From Mycobacterium asiaticum (lineage in GTDB: Bacteria > Actinomycetota > Actinomycetes > Mycobacteriales > Mycobacteriaceae): DNA of 64,000 bases. The translations under genes were made by a program, and so were the position numbers. The notes under the pieces were generated by a model, which was not told where the DNA came from, ran no database searches, and saw only the letters and a list, made by a program, of their open reading frames with translations. Shown here piece after piece: positions 1-7,603 of the stretch (position 1 is its first letter; the number at the start of each line of letters is the position of its first letter). The DNA is taken from contig NZ_LZLQ01000129.1 of the NCBI RefSeq assembly GCF_001673315.1, positions 1-64,000 on the forward strand, in the 5' to 3' direction.

Positions 1-1
1 G

Positions 2-367
2 GAAGAACTGGTGGCTGACTTTGCGGAGAGCGACGGTGGTCGAGCACTGGACGATCCGGTGGTCCTGCGCCGACTCGGCGAGATCGATGTCCGGATCAAG
101 TATCTGGAAGTGCTTTGCCAGCGGGCGATCTCGGCGACACTGCACGGGGGTGACGCACTCGGTTCGGCAAGTCTGGCCAAGACGGTCTGGGGTGAGATCG
201 GACAGGATCTCGCCGCTCTGGCGTTCGACGTGCTGGGAACCCGCGGCGCGCACGGCCGATGGAGCGACTACCGGCTGACATCCCGGTCACTGACCATCGC
301 GGGTGGCACCAGCCAGATCAACAGGAACATCACCGCCCAACGGGTCTTGGGGTTGCCGCGCTCATGA
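2..367 (+). CDS. Acyl-CoA dehydrogenase, C-terminal part (gene begins before the window)
   Basis: The reading frame is open at the left edge, so only the last 121 codons are present. They carry the C-terminal all-alpha domain of an acyl-CoA dehydrogenase: the segment ending GGTSQINRNITAQRVLGLP is the family signature that packs on FAD at the dimer interface. At the position where MCAD-type enzymes carry the catalytic glutamate (counting back from GTSQI) I read Ser, so the base, if any, must lie in the missing part. The stop overlaps the start of the next acyl-CoA dehydrogenase in an ATGA, which suggests translation coupling and a hetero-oligomer, as known for paired mycobacterial FadE proteins of steroid degradation. 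Substrate unknown. Confidence 0.85.
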   Translation, partial: EELVADFAESDGGRALDDPVVLRRLGEIDVRIKYLEVLCQRAISATLHGGDALGSASLAKTVWGEIGQDLAALAFDVLGTRGAHGRWSDYRLTSRSLTIAGGTSQINRNITAQRVLGLPRS

Positions 368-1470
368 ATCTCGAACTGACCGCGGAACAGGTCGCGCTAC
401 GTGACACCGTGCGGCGCTTCCTTGCCGAGCGAGCGCCAATTTCCGGACATGTGCGCGCGCTGCTCGATGACCCCACCGGTAGCACGGAGACGGTGTGGCG
501 CGGTCTTGCCGATCTGGGCGCGACGGGGTTGCTGGTCCCGGAGGAGCACGGCGGTGCCGGCATGACCATGGTCGAGGCCGGTGTTGTCGCCGAAGAACTC
601 GGCGCCGCGTTGTACCCGGGGCCCTGGCTGTCCACGGCCGTTGGCGCCGTGCGGCTGTTGACTCGGATTGGCGGCTCGTCGGCGGCCCGGATCCTCACCG
701 AAATTGCCCGGGGAACCACCGTCGCGACTATCGGCCTGTTCGATACCGGCGCGGTCGCGGCGATTGAACGCACCGACGAGGAGACCCCGCGCGTCGTCCT
801 CAAGGGCGAGATCGCCATCGTGCCCGACGCGGCTGCCGCCGACCTTGTGCTGGTCGCTGCGCAAGACCGCGACGGCACCGGGCTTTTCGCGGTCGAGACC
901 GCCAGCGGCGGCATCACCATCACCCCACAACGCGGAATCGACCAGACCCGTAAGCAATTCGAAGTCAAATTCGACGGAGCCGCCACGCGTCGGTTCGGTA
1001 GCCTGTCCCCCAGCACCCTCCAGGCCGTGGTCGACGACGTCCTCATCGCGATGGCCGCCGACGCGCTCGGCGCCGCCCGCGCCGTGCTGGCCATGGCCCT
1101 CGAATACGCAAAGACACGAAAGCAATTCGGTCAGGCCATCGGCTCGTTTCAGGCGGTTCAACATTTGTGCGTCGATATGTACGAGACGGTCGAGTTGGCT
1201 CGCGGCGGGGTGATCCACGCGCTGTGGGCGGCTGACGCCGCGGATCCCGAGGAGCACCACCTGTCCGCGCTGCGCGCGAAGGCTTTCGCAGGCCGGTTGG
1301 CTGCCGTGGGTGACACCGCGATCCAGGTGTTCGGCGGCATCGGATACACGTGGGAACACGATGCACACCTCTACCTCAAGCGGTTACTGAGCTGGAGCGA
1401 ATACGGGGGCGGACCCGATCAGTATCTGACCGAAGTCGGTGCGCGCCTCGCCAAGAAGGGACAGCGGTGA
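364..1470 (+). CDS. Acyl-CoA dehydrogenase (FadE-like, second subunit of a pair)
   Basis: A 368-residue protein with the full acyl-CoA dehydrogenase order: alpha-helical N-terminal domain (from NLELTAEQVALRDTVRRFL), middle beta domain, and C-terminal domain with YAKTRKQFGQAIGSFQAVQH and GGIGYTWEHDAHLYLKR. It would oxidise an acyl-CoA alpha,beta bond using FAD. By eye the MCAD-type catalytic Glu position is His (in HDAHLYLKR) and the IVD-type position is Val, so this may be the structural subunit of an alpha2beta2 enzyme with the upstream FadE. The ATG at 364 overlaps the upstream stop; the stop overlaps the GTG of the SDR (GTGA). An upstream in-frame start at 259 was rejected because it lies inside the preceding gene. 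Confidence 0.88.
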   Translation: MNLELTAEQVALRDTVRRFLAERAPISGHVRALLDDPTGSTETVWRGLADLGATGLLVPEEHGGAGMTMVEAGVVAEELGAALYPGPWLSTAVGAVRLLTRIGGSSAARILTEIARGTTVATIGLFDTGAVAAIERTDEETPRVVLKGEIAIVPDAAAADLVLVAAQDRDGTGLFAVETASGGITITPQRGIDQTRKQFEVKFDGAATRRFGSLSPSTLQAVVDDVLIAMAADALGAARAVLAMALEYAKTRKQFGQAIGSFQAVQHLCVDMYETVELARGGVIHALWAADAADPEEHHLSALRAKAFAGRLAAVGDTAIQVFGGIGYTWEHDAHLYLKRLLSWSEYGGGPDQYLTEVGARLAKKGQR

Positions 1471-2402
1471 TCGATTTTCATGGCCAGGTAGCCATCGTGA
1501 CCGGCGCTGGGCGCGGCCTGGGCCGCTTGTATGCGCTCGAACTGGCGCGCCGAGGGGCCTCGGTCGTCGTCAACGACCTCGGCGGAACCATGCACGGTGA
1601 GGGTGCCGACAGCACCGTCGCCGATCAGGTCGTCGCCGAAATACAAAGTGCCGGTGGCACAGCGGTGGCATCCCACGATTCGGTGGCCAGCCCCGAAGGC
1701 GGCGCCGCAATTGTTCAGACGGCCCTGGACACCTTCGGTCGGCTGGACGCCGTCATCAGCAATGCCGGCATCTTCAACAGCATCGCGTTCGAGGAACTAT
1801 CGGCGGACGACTGGCGTCGCATGCTCGGCGTGCACCTAGACGGCGGGTTCTATCTCAGCCAGCCCGCTTACCGGGTGATGAAAGCGCAAGGCTATGGCCG
1901 CTTCGTGTTCGTCTCGTCCTCCGGCGGAATGTTCGGACAACCGTGGGAAGCCCATTACGCGGCCGCCAAGGCCGGGCTGGTGGGGTTATGCAACGTCATC
2001 GCCATCGAGGGCGCCGAGCACGGCATTCTCGCCAACACGGTACTGCCGTTTGGCTTTTCGCGCATGGTGACCGAGACAGTCGGGGACCCGGAGGTCTTGG
2101 AACGGATCGGCTTCCTGGAGCTGATCAAGCCAGAGTTGGTGGTGCCGATGGTCATCTTCCTCGCCAGCCGGGCGTGCGAGCTCAGCCATCAGAATTTCTC
2201 CGCTTGCGCGGGCCGCTTCGCGCGCGTGTTCGTCGGACTTGGCCAGGGCTGGCTCGCCGATGCTGACGGCGCACCGAGTGCGGACGACATCGCGGCCCAT
2301 CTATCGGCGGTGACAGCGACCGAACCGTTCACGGTGCCTGGTTCGATCTTCGAGGAAGTGTTCGGTGTCTGTGCGCAACGCGGCGTCGAGATAGGGGCGT
2401 AA
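1467..2402 (+). CDS. Short-chain dehydrogenase/reductase (3-hydroxyacyl-CoA dehydrogenase type)
   Basis: A 311-residue SDR. The cofactor motif TGAGRGLG is near residue 12, followed by VVVNDLGG, which resembles the multifunctional-enzyme type 2/17beta-HSD4 branch that oxidises 3-hydroxyacyl-CoA. Later elements are SNAG, a Ser (VSSSGG) and YAAAK, giving the Ser-Tyr-Lys catalytic triad. The C-terminal extension beyond the usual 250 residues is unexplained. The GTG at 1467 is preceded by AAGGG at about 8 nt and overlaps the FadE stop by four bases, so it is co-translated. With two FadE subunits this gives two consecutive beta-oxidation steps (dehydrogenation and, after hydration elsewhere, 3-hydroxy oxidation). 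Steroid side-chain or branched acyl substrates are inference only. Confidence 0.85.
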   Translation: MIDFHGQVAIVTGAGRGLGRLYALELARRGASVVVNDLGGTMHGEGADSTVADQVVAEIQSAGGTAVASHDSVASPEGGAAIVQTALDTFGRLDAVISNAGIFNSIAFEELSADDWRRMLGVHLDGGFYLSQPAYRVMKAQGYGRFVFVSSSGGMFGQPWEAHYAAAKAGLVGLCNVIAIEGAEHGILANTVLPFGFSRMVTETVGDPEVLERIGFLELIKPELVVPMVIFLASRACELSHQNFSACAGRFARVFVGLGQGWLADADGAPSADDIAAHLSAVTATEPFTVPGSIFEEVFGVCAQRGVEIGA

Positions 2403-2404
2403 TC

Positions 2405-3052
2405 GTGCACATCGATTACCTGCTCACCGCGACCCGCTCGGCGCGCAGGTCGCTCGACCTGGACGCACCCGTCGACCTCGACGAAATCCGTGACTGCCTG
2501 CGCATCGGACTGCAGGCTGCCAATGGCTCCAACCAGCAGACCTGGCGGTGGCTGGTGGTGACCGATCCAGCGTTGCGGGGTGAAATCGCGGAGTTGTACC
2601 GGGAAGCTTATCTGCGCCGCGTCGGCGGTCAGTTGCTCGCAGGGATGATGCCCGCTGGCACGCCGGAGACCAGGCTGATGTCGTCGACTGAGTGGCTGGT
2701 CGAGAATATGCGCACGGTTCCGGTGCTGGTGGTCCCCTGCTACCAGCCCTACCTGCCCCGCATCGACGGCGACGAGTCGTTCCACCTAGCCACGCTGTAT
2801 GGATCAATCTTTCCCGCGGTGTGGAACTTTCAACTTGCTTTGCACACCCGGGGCTACGGCACCTGCATCACTACCCTGCACCTGCACCACGAGGCGGCGG
2901 TCGCAGAACTGCTCGGCATCCCACCGGGCTACGTCCAGGGTTGCCTGCTGCCAGTCGGCCGCCTTCGGGCCGGGCACACTTTCCGGCCCGCCCGTCGTCT
3001 TCCCGTTGACGAGGTAATCTGCATCGACCACTGGCCCGCGCAGTCCGGCTAG
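2405..3052 (+). CDS. Nitroreductase-family FMN oxidoreductase
   Basis: A 215-residue protein of the nitroreductase fold, starting at GTG two bases after the SDR stop and therefore in the same transcript. Visible family elements are the N-terminal TRSARRSLD phosphate-binding arginines for FMN, AANGSNQQTWRW (equivalent of the AxSxxNxQPWxF segment) and GYGTCITTLHL near residue 155. Members bind FMN and reduce nitro groups, quinones, enones or act as dehydrogenases on activated rings. Its place behind FadE/FadE/SDR suggests it reduces or oxidises an intermediate of the same pathway; substrate cannot be read from sequence. Confidence 0.8.
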   Translation: MHIDYLLTATRSARRSLDLDAPVDLDEIRDCLRIGLQAANGSNQQTWRWLVVTDPALRGEIAELYREAYLRRVGGQLLAGMMPAGTPETRLMSSTEWLVENMRTVPVLVVPCYQPYLPRIDGDESFHLATLYGSIFPAVWNFQLALHTRGYGTCITTLHLHHEAAVAELLGIPPGYVQGCLLPVGRLRAGHTFRPARRLPVDEVICIDHWPAQSG

Positions 3053-3096
3053 GATGAGGCACAGATCCCTACGCAGCGCGTTTGGCACCGTGATGC

Positions 3097-3111
3097 TGTT
3101 AATCTCTAACA
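3097..3111 (+). promoter_or_regulatory. Candidate TetR operator overlapping a -10 box
   Basis: TGTTA-ATCTC-TAACA is an inverted repeat with perfect 5-bp arms and a 5-bp spacer in the 129-bp gap before the tandem TetR gene. TAATCT (3100-3105) inside it fits a mycobacterial -10 box, so a repressor here would block transcription. TetR operators are typically short palindromes of this size. The same half-sites and spacing recur at 36519-36533. Confidence 0.45.
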
Positions 3112-3143
3112 AAGATTTGGTTCATCGGGAGGATGTGATTCGC

Positions 3144-3185
3144 ATGTTGCCGAGACTGCGATTCGCCAAGTCCGGCCAGCCATGA
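3144..3185 (+). CDS. Putative 13-residue leader ORF coupled to the tandem TetR gene
   Basis: ATG at 3144 opens a 13-codon frame (MLPRLRFAKSGQP) whose TGA overlaps the ATG of the regulator at 3182. A good Shine-Dalgarno GGGAGG (3127-3132) lies 11 nt before this ATG, while no such site precedes the regulator's own start. The frame therefore could deliver ribosomes to the regulator by translational coupling. Inference from spacing only; the ORF is too short to judge by coding bias. Confidence 0.35.
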   Translation: MLPRLRFAKSGQP

Positions 3186-4444
3186 CCGATAGCGCAACCG
3201 AATCCGGAACGCGCCGGACCGAGATCCTCGAGACGGCAGCGACGTTGATCGCCTCCTCCGGACTACGGACCTCGCTGCAGGAGATCGCTGATGCCGCAGG
3301 CATTCTCCCGGGCAGCCTCTACCACCACTTCGAATCCAAAGAAGCGATCCTGGTGGAGCTCATCCGCCGCTACCAAGCAGACTTGGAACGCATAGGGCAA
3401 AGCGCTCAAGCGAAATTGGACGAGCCGGACTCACGGCCACCGGCCGAACAGATCATCGAGCTGGGGTCCGCGATCGCCAACTGTGCTGTGCGGCATCGCG
3501 CGGCCCTGCAGATGTCGTTCTACGAGGGACCGAGCGCAGATCCCGAGTTGATGAAGCTGACCAAACAACGGCCCGTCGCGATCCTGGAGGCGATGCTGCA
3601 AACGCTGCGCGCCGCCAGATGGAGCGGCTACATCAAAGCCGAAGTAGACCTCCCGACGCTGGCCGATCGCATTTGCCAGACCATGCTGCAGGTCGGCCTT
3701 GATGTAATCCGGCATAACTCCTCTGCCGACCAAGTCGCTACGTTGATGTGCCGAATCATTTTGCAGGGGTTAGCATCTCGCCCCCCAACTGATCGAGCAC
3801 TGGACCGGTCCCCGGCCTTTGCGGCTGCCAGCGACGTCATCCGAAGCTGGGCCGACGACAGCGAAGCCGACCCCAGCGACAAGGCGGCACACCTGCGCGC
3901 GGTGGCGCGAACGGAGTTCGGCCGCAAGGGATATGAAGTCACCACCATCAGGGATATCGCGTCGGCCGCCGGGCTGGGCACCGGCACCGTGTATCGGGTG
4001 ATCGGATCCAAAGACGAACTGCTGGCGTCGATCATGCGCTCATTCGGTCAGAAGGTCGAAGCGGGATGGGTTGACGTGCTGCGCTCCGAGGCGACGCCGG
4101 TCCAGAAGCTGGATGCCCTTAGCTGGGTGAACGTCAATGCGTTGGATCAGTTCTCCGACGAGTTCAGGATTCAGTTGGCCTGGATGCGGCAGTCACCGCC
4201 GCGAGACACGGTGAACCCGGGGTGGTCGTACACGACACGGCTGCGTCAGATGAAATCACTGCTTTCCGAAGGCATTCGGTCCAATGAGATCCGCACCGAC
4301 GCCGCTTCCACGACGATGTTGGCCCGTTGCATCATCGGTATGCAGTGGATCCCGGAGAACATCCTGCGCGACGTGGGCACTCGGGCGTCGCTCATCCTCG
4401 CTCGTGACACGGTGTTGCGGGGCACGGCCATTCGCGGTAGGTAG
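3182..4444 (+). CDS. Tandem TetR-family regulator (two TetR modules fused)
   Basis: At 420 residues this is twice the usual TetR length. Module 1 has its helix-turn-helix at about residues 10-55 (EIADAAGILPGSLYHHF) and an alpha-helical ligand domain to about 200. A linker follows, then a second complete helix-turn-helix at about 238-285 (TTIRDIASAAGLGTGTVYRVI) with its own ligand domain. Such proteins act as covalent equivalents of TetR dimers or bind two half-sites with distinct ligands. No in-frame start exists upstream of 3182 back to the previous stop region. It lies downstream of the FadE-SDR-nitroreductase genes and probably represses them or itself through the 3097 palindrome; the effector is likely an acyl-CoA or ring intermediate (inference). 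Confidence 0.88.
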   Translation: MTDSATESGTRRTEILETAATLIASSGLRTSLQEIADAAGILPGSLYHHFESKEAILVELIRRYQADLERIGQSAQAKLDEPDSRPPAEQIIELGSAIANCAVRHRAALQMSFYEGPSADPELMKLTKQRPVAILEAMLQTLRAARWSGYIKAEVDLPTLADRICQTMLQVGLDVIRHNSSADQVATLMCRIILQGLASRPPTDRALDRSPAFAAASDVIRSWADDSEADPSDKAAHLRAVARTEFGRKGYEVTTIRDIASAAGLGTGTVYRVIGSKDELLASIMRSFGQKVEAGWVDVLRSEATPVQKLDALSWVNVNALDQFSDEFRIQLAWMRQSPPRDTVNPGWSYTTRLRQMKSLLSEGIRSNEIRTDAASTTMLARCIIGMQWIPENILRDVGTRASLILARDTVLRGTAIRGR

Positions 4445-4467
4445 CGACCGCGCGTAGCGTCGAATCC

Positions 4468-5109
4468 ATGGCGCACATCATCGTTATCGGCGGCCACGGC
4501 AAGGTCGCACTGCATCTGGCTCGCATCCTGACCGAGCGCGGCGACACCGTCAGCTCAGTATTCCGCAATCCAGACCACGTCGACGACGTCGCGGCTACCG
4601 GTGCGACGCCGGTGGTGGCCGACATCGAACAACGCGATACCGACGCCCTGGCCGACCTACTGGCCGGGCACGACGCGGTCGTCTTCTCCGCGGGGGCCGG
4701 CGGTGGTGACCCCGCGCGAACCTACGCCGTCGACCGCGATGCTGCGATCCGGGTGATCGACGCCGCCGAGCGGGCGGGCGCCAAGCGGTTCATCATGGTG
4801 TCCTATTTCGGCGCCGGACCCAATCACGGTGTATCAGCAGATGATTCATTCTTCGCCTATGCGGAAGCCAAGGGTGCAGCGGATGAGCACTTGCGCGCGA
4901 GCGGGCTGGATTGGACGGTGCTGGGGCCGGGCCGGCTCACCTTGGACCCCGGGACCGGCCGGATCGCGATAGGGAAGGCGAAGGGTTCGGTTTCGCGCGA
5001 GGATGTCGCGCTGGTGGCGGCGGCCGCACTGCGGGACGACTCGACCATTAGCCGCACCATTGAGTTCAACAACGGCGACGTGCCTATCGAGGAGGCGTTG
5101 GTCGGCTGA
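4468..5109 (+). CDS. NAD(P)H-binding atypical SDR (NmrA/YwnB-like)
   Basis: A 213-residue single Rossmann-domain protein. The N-terminal IIVIGGHGKVALHLA is the glycine-rich dinucleotide loop of atypical SDRs (NAD(P)H-binding, SDR_a5 group); AGAKRFIMVSYFGAG and the short C-terminal part also fit. These proteins are oxidoreductases or redox sensors without a Tyr-Lys active pair; no clear YxxxK is visible (FAYAEAKGA is the nearest). It starts 23 bp after the tandem TetR stop and its 3' end overlaps the convergent PE_PGRS frame by 26 bp. Function unknown. Confidence 0.75.
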   Translation: MAHIIVIGGHGKVALHLARILTERGDTVSSVFRNPDHVDDVAATGATPVVADIEQRDTDALADLLAGHDAVVFSAGAGGGDPARTYAVDRDAAIRVIDAAERAGAKRFIMVSYFGAGPNHGVSADDSFFAYAEAKGAADEHLRASGLDWTVLGPGRLTLDPGTGRIAIGKAKGSVSREDVALVAAAALRDDSTISRTIEFNNGDVPIEEALVG

Positions 5110-5827
5110 GCTTAGGCCGATCGCGGTTACCGGCTAAGTACGCGCGCCTTTGCCGCCCTTTCCGCCGGCGCCAGTGGAAGCTGCCGCATGCGGTGAGTCT
5201 GACGGCTAGCTCGGCCAGCAGCGTCGTGCCTACCGGGGACCTCTCAGGAGCCGCCGGCCCCGCCGGCACCGCCGTGGTCCCTGCCGCGGTCAGCCCGCCG
5301 TTTGCCCCGGCCCCACCAGCACCGCCGTTGCCGATCAATCCCGCCGCGCCCCCGTTGCCGGCGAGCCCGCCTGGCGTGGTTGGCGAATACCCATTGCCGC
5401 CATTGCCGTAGAGCAGGCCGCCGGGTCCGCCATCCGGACTTGCCGCGGTCCCATTAGTGCCGTTGCCGATCAGTGGCCGGCCCAGAAGCGCTCGAGCGGG
5501 CGCGTTTATTAGATCGAGCGCGTCCTGCTGAACGGTTTGGGCCGCATTGGCTGCCTCGGCGCCGGCGTACGAATTCGCGGCACCGAGGAGGGTCTGCACG
5601 AATCGGTCGTGGAACAACGCGGCTTGCGCGTTGAGGGCTTGATAGCTCCGGCCGTGTGCACCGAAGAGGAGCGCAACGGCGGCCGACACTTCGTCGGCAC
5701 CGGCTGCTGCCAATGCGGTCGTCTGAGCGGCGGCGGCCGAGCTTGCCTGGTCGAGCGCAACACCGATCGCAGTGAGATCTCCTGCTGCACTCAAAAAATG
5801 AGCTGGTCCAACTAAAATAAAAGACAT
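5084..5827 (-). pseudogene. PE_PGRS family gene with frame-disrupted C-terminus
   Basis: Residues 1 to about 98 form an intact PE domain (MSFILVGPAHFLSAAGDLTA, then Ala-rich helices), followed by the usual linker (LLGRPLIGNGTNGT) and a short PGRS region with GGNG/GGAGG repeats to about residue 180. Then the frame changes character. GGAGGAGGS continues in a second frame until a TGA near 5243, and the canonical PGRS ending GAGGKGGKGART plus TAG (5134-5136) lies in a third frame. So at least two frame changes or an internal deletion separate the intact N-terminal half from the original C-terminus. The PE domain could still be translated; a good SD (AGGAGA) precedes the ATG. PE proteins are exported by ESX-5 in slow growers. 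Confidence 0.75.
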
Positions 5828-6042
5828 GCTTATCTCCTAGGACCCTCGTGCGCCAGAAACGGATGGTAGACCCTCATTGACCAGCTCAGCGCGATTTCGG
5901 CTGAATACTTGAGACAAAAATGCTGAGTACACCGGCGCGAAACCGCAGACTGGCTTGTCCGGCGAACAAAGTTCACAACAGACCGGGGCGCCGAGCGGGG
6001 AACACCGCTGGAGAATGCCGTGCGGCAACCCTATCTATAGGA

Positions 6043-6080
6043 AACAGTTCATCCCTAGGACTGTAGGAGACTGTTACACT
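6043..6080 (+). promoter_or_regulatory. Candidate promoter and operator of the MarR gene
   Basis: AACAGT (6043-6048) and ACTGTT (6070-6075) form a perfect 6-bp inverted repeat 21 bp apart, with an extra ACTGT at 6060-6064. TACACT (6075-6080) fits a -10 box for the gene starting at 6119. The rest of the 291-bp divergent gap between the PE_PGRS gene and marR shows nothing else I recognise. Confidence 0.35.
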
Positions 6081-6118
6081 TTCGCTGCTACCAGCAGGCA
6101 CGGGATGGGGAAGCATCA

Positions 6119-6604
6119 GTGGCAACGGACAATGCGACAGCGGCCGACGAGTCACTGGACATGATCACCGATGCATTGATGACGGCTTCCCGGTTGCTGG
6201 TGGGCATCTCCGCGCATTCGATTGCTCAGGTCGACGACAGCCTCACCATTCCGCAGTTCCGCACCCTGGTGATCCTGTCCAGTCGGGGTCCCATCAATCT
6301 GGCCACGCTGGCGACCCTGCTGGGAGTGCAACCGTCGGCGACCGGTCGGATGGTCGACCGCCTGGTCGGCGCGGGAATGATCGACCGTCTCCCGCATCCG
6401 ACGTCGCGACGCGAACTGCTCGCCGCCTTGACCAAACGCGGTCGCGACGTGGTTGCGAAGGTGACCGCGAACCGGCGCGCCGAGATAGCCCGCATTGTCG
6501 GGCAGATGCCGCAGACCGAACGCCAGGGGCTGGTGCGCGCGCTCACTGCGTTCACCGCCGCCGGCGGTGAGCCCGACGCCCATATCGGGCTCGACGAGAT
6601 CTAG
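6119..6604 (+). CDS. MarR-family transcriptional regulator (Rv1404-like)
   Basis: A 161-residue winged-helix regulator: LTIPQFRTLVILSSRGPINLATLATLLGVQPSATGRMVDRLVGAGMIDR is the MarR DNA-binding core, with RR(E) in the wing (TSRRELLAALTKRG). Placement directly before fmt matches M. tuberculosis Rv1404, which is described as controlling adjacent methyltransferase genes in acid adaptation. Those methyltransferases are not in this window: upstream is a PE_PGRS gene instead, so the local target may be only itself. The GTG at 6119 is preceded by a purine-rich stretch (GGATGGGGA). Confidence 0.85.
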   Translation: MATDNATAADESLDMITDALMTASRLLVGISAHSIAQVDDSLTIPQFRTLVILSSRGPINLATLATLLGVQPSATGRMVDRLVGAGMIDRLPHPTSRRELLAALTKRGRDVVAKVTANRRAEIARIVGQMPQTERQGLVRALTAFTAAGGEPDAHIGLDEI

Positions 6605-6670
6605 ACGATTGGGCGGTGTTCGGACGCCGCTGAGCACAGACCACTGGGTCGGGGTACCTAGACTGTGCCG

Positions 6671-7603
6671 GTGCGCATCGTCTTCGCCGGCACTCCCGAA
6701 CCCGCGCTGCCCGCGCTGCGTCGCCTGATCGAATCGCCCCGTCACGAGGTCATTGCGGTGTTGACCAGGCCCGATGCGGCCTCGGGGCGGCGGGGCAAAG
6801 TGGAACCGTCCCCCGTAGCTCGCGAGGCGCTTGATCGTGACATCCCGGTGTTGCGCCCCGCGAAGCCGAATTCCGCGGAATTCGTCGCCGAACTGGCGGA
6901 ATTGGCGCCGCAGTGCTGCGCGGTGGTGGCCTACGGGGCACTGCTGCGTGAGGGGTTGCTCGGGGTGCCCCCGGACGGTTGGATCAACCTGCACTTCTCG
7001 CTGCTGCCCGCCTGGCGCGGCGCGGCGCCGGTACAGGCCGCGATCGCCGCGGGTGACAGGATCACCGGCGCCACCACCTTCCAAATCGAACCAAGCCTGG
7101 ACTCCGGGCCGGTGTACGGCGTCGTTACCGAGGTCATCCGACCGACCGACACCGCTGGCGATCTGCTTGCGCGCCTTGCTGTTTCGGGTGCGGGGTTGCT
7201 GTCGGCCACGTTGGACGGCATCGAAGACCAGACGCTGACGCCACGTCCCCAGCCGCTCGACGGCATCAGCCTGGCGCCCAAGATCAGCGTGGAGCAGGCC
7301 AGGGTTCGCTGGGACCTGCCGGCACAGGTGGTTGAGCGACGCATCCGTGCCGTCACGCCCAATCCGGGCGCCTGGACGCTGATCGGCGATATGCGCGTGA
7401 AAGTTGGTCCGGTGCAATTAGATTCAGTAGCTGCCGATCCGATGCCGCCCGGCACGATCCGGGTCGACCGCAAGAACGTCTGGATCGGCACAGCCTCAGA
7501 ACCGGTGCGGCTGGGCGAGATTCAGCCACCCGGCAAGAAAACCATGAACGCTGCCGACTGGGCTCGGGGCGCCCGGTTAGATCCCGCGGTGCGGGCGTCA
7601 TGA
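6671..7603 (+). CDS. fmt: Methionyl-tRNA formyltransferase
   Basis: Transfers formyl from 10-formyl-THF to Met-tRNA(fMet) for translation initiation. The N-terminal [15 protein letters not shown], the formyl-THF loop [15 protein letters not shown] and SLDSGPVYG are diagnostic. With the GTG at 6671 the catalytic residues number N106, H108 and D144, the same as in E. coli; a GTG at 6665 is the alternative. Length 310 is normal. The stop overlaps the ATG of rsmB (ATGA), so the two translation-related genes are co-translated. Confidence 0.95.
   Translation: MRIVFAGTPEPALPALRRLIESPRHEVIAVLTRPDAASGRRGKVEPSPVAREALDRDIPVLRPAKPNSAEFVAELAELAPQCCAVVAYGALLREGLLGVPPDGWINLHFSLLPAWRGAAPVQAAIAAGDRITGATTFQIEPSLDSGPVYGVVTEVIRPTDTAGDLLARLAVSGAGLLSATLDGIEDQTLTPRPQPLDGISLAPKISVEQARVRWDLPAQVVERRIRAVTPNPGAWTLIGDMRVKVGPVQLDSVAADPMPPGTIRVDRKNVWIGTASEPVRLGEIQPPGKKTMNAADWARGARLDPAVRAS

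Noticed and set aside
6152-7417. 421-codon minus-strand frame opposite marR and fmt
   Set aside because: Gly/Arg/Gln-rich shadow with no recognisable fold.
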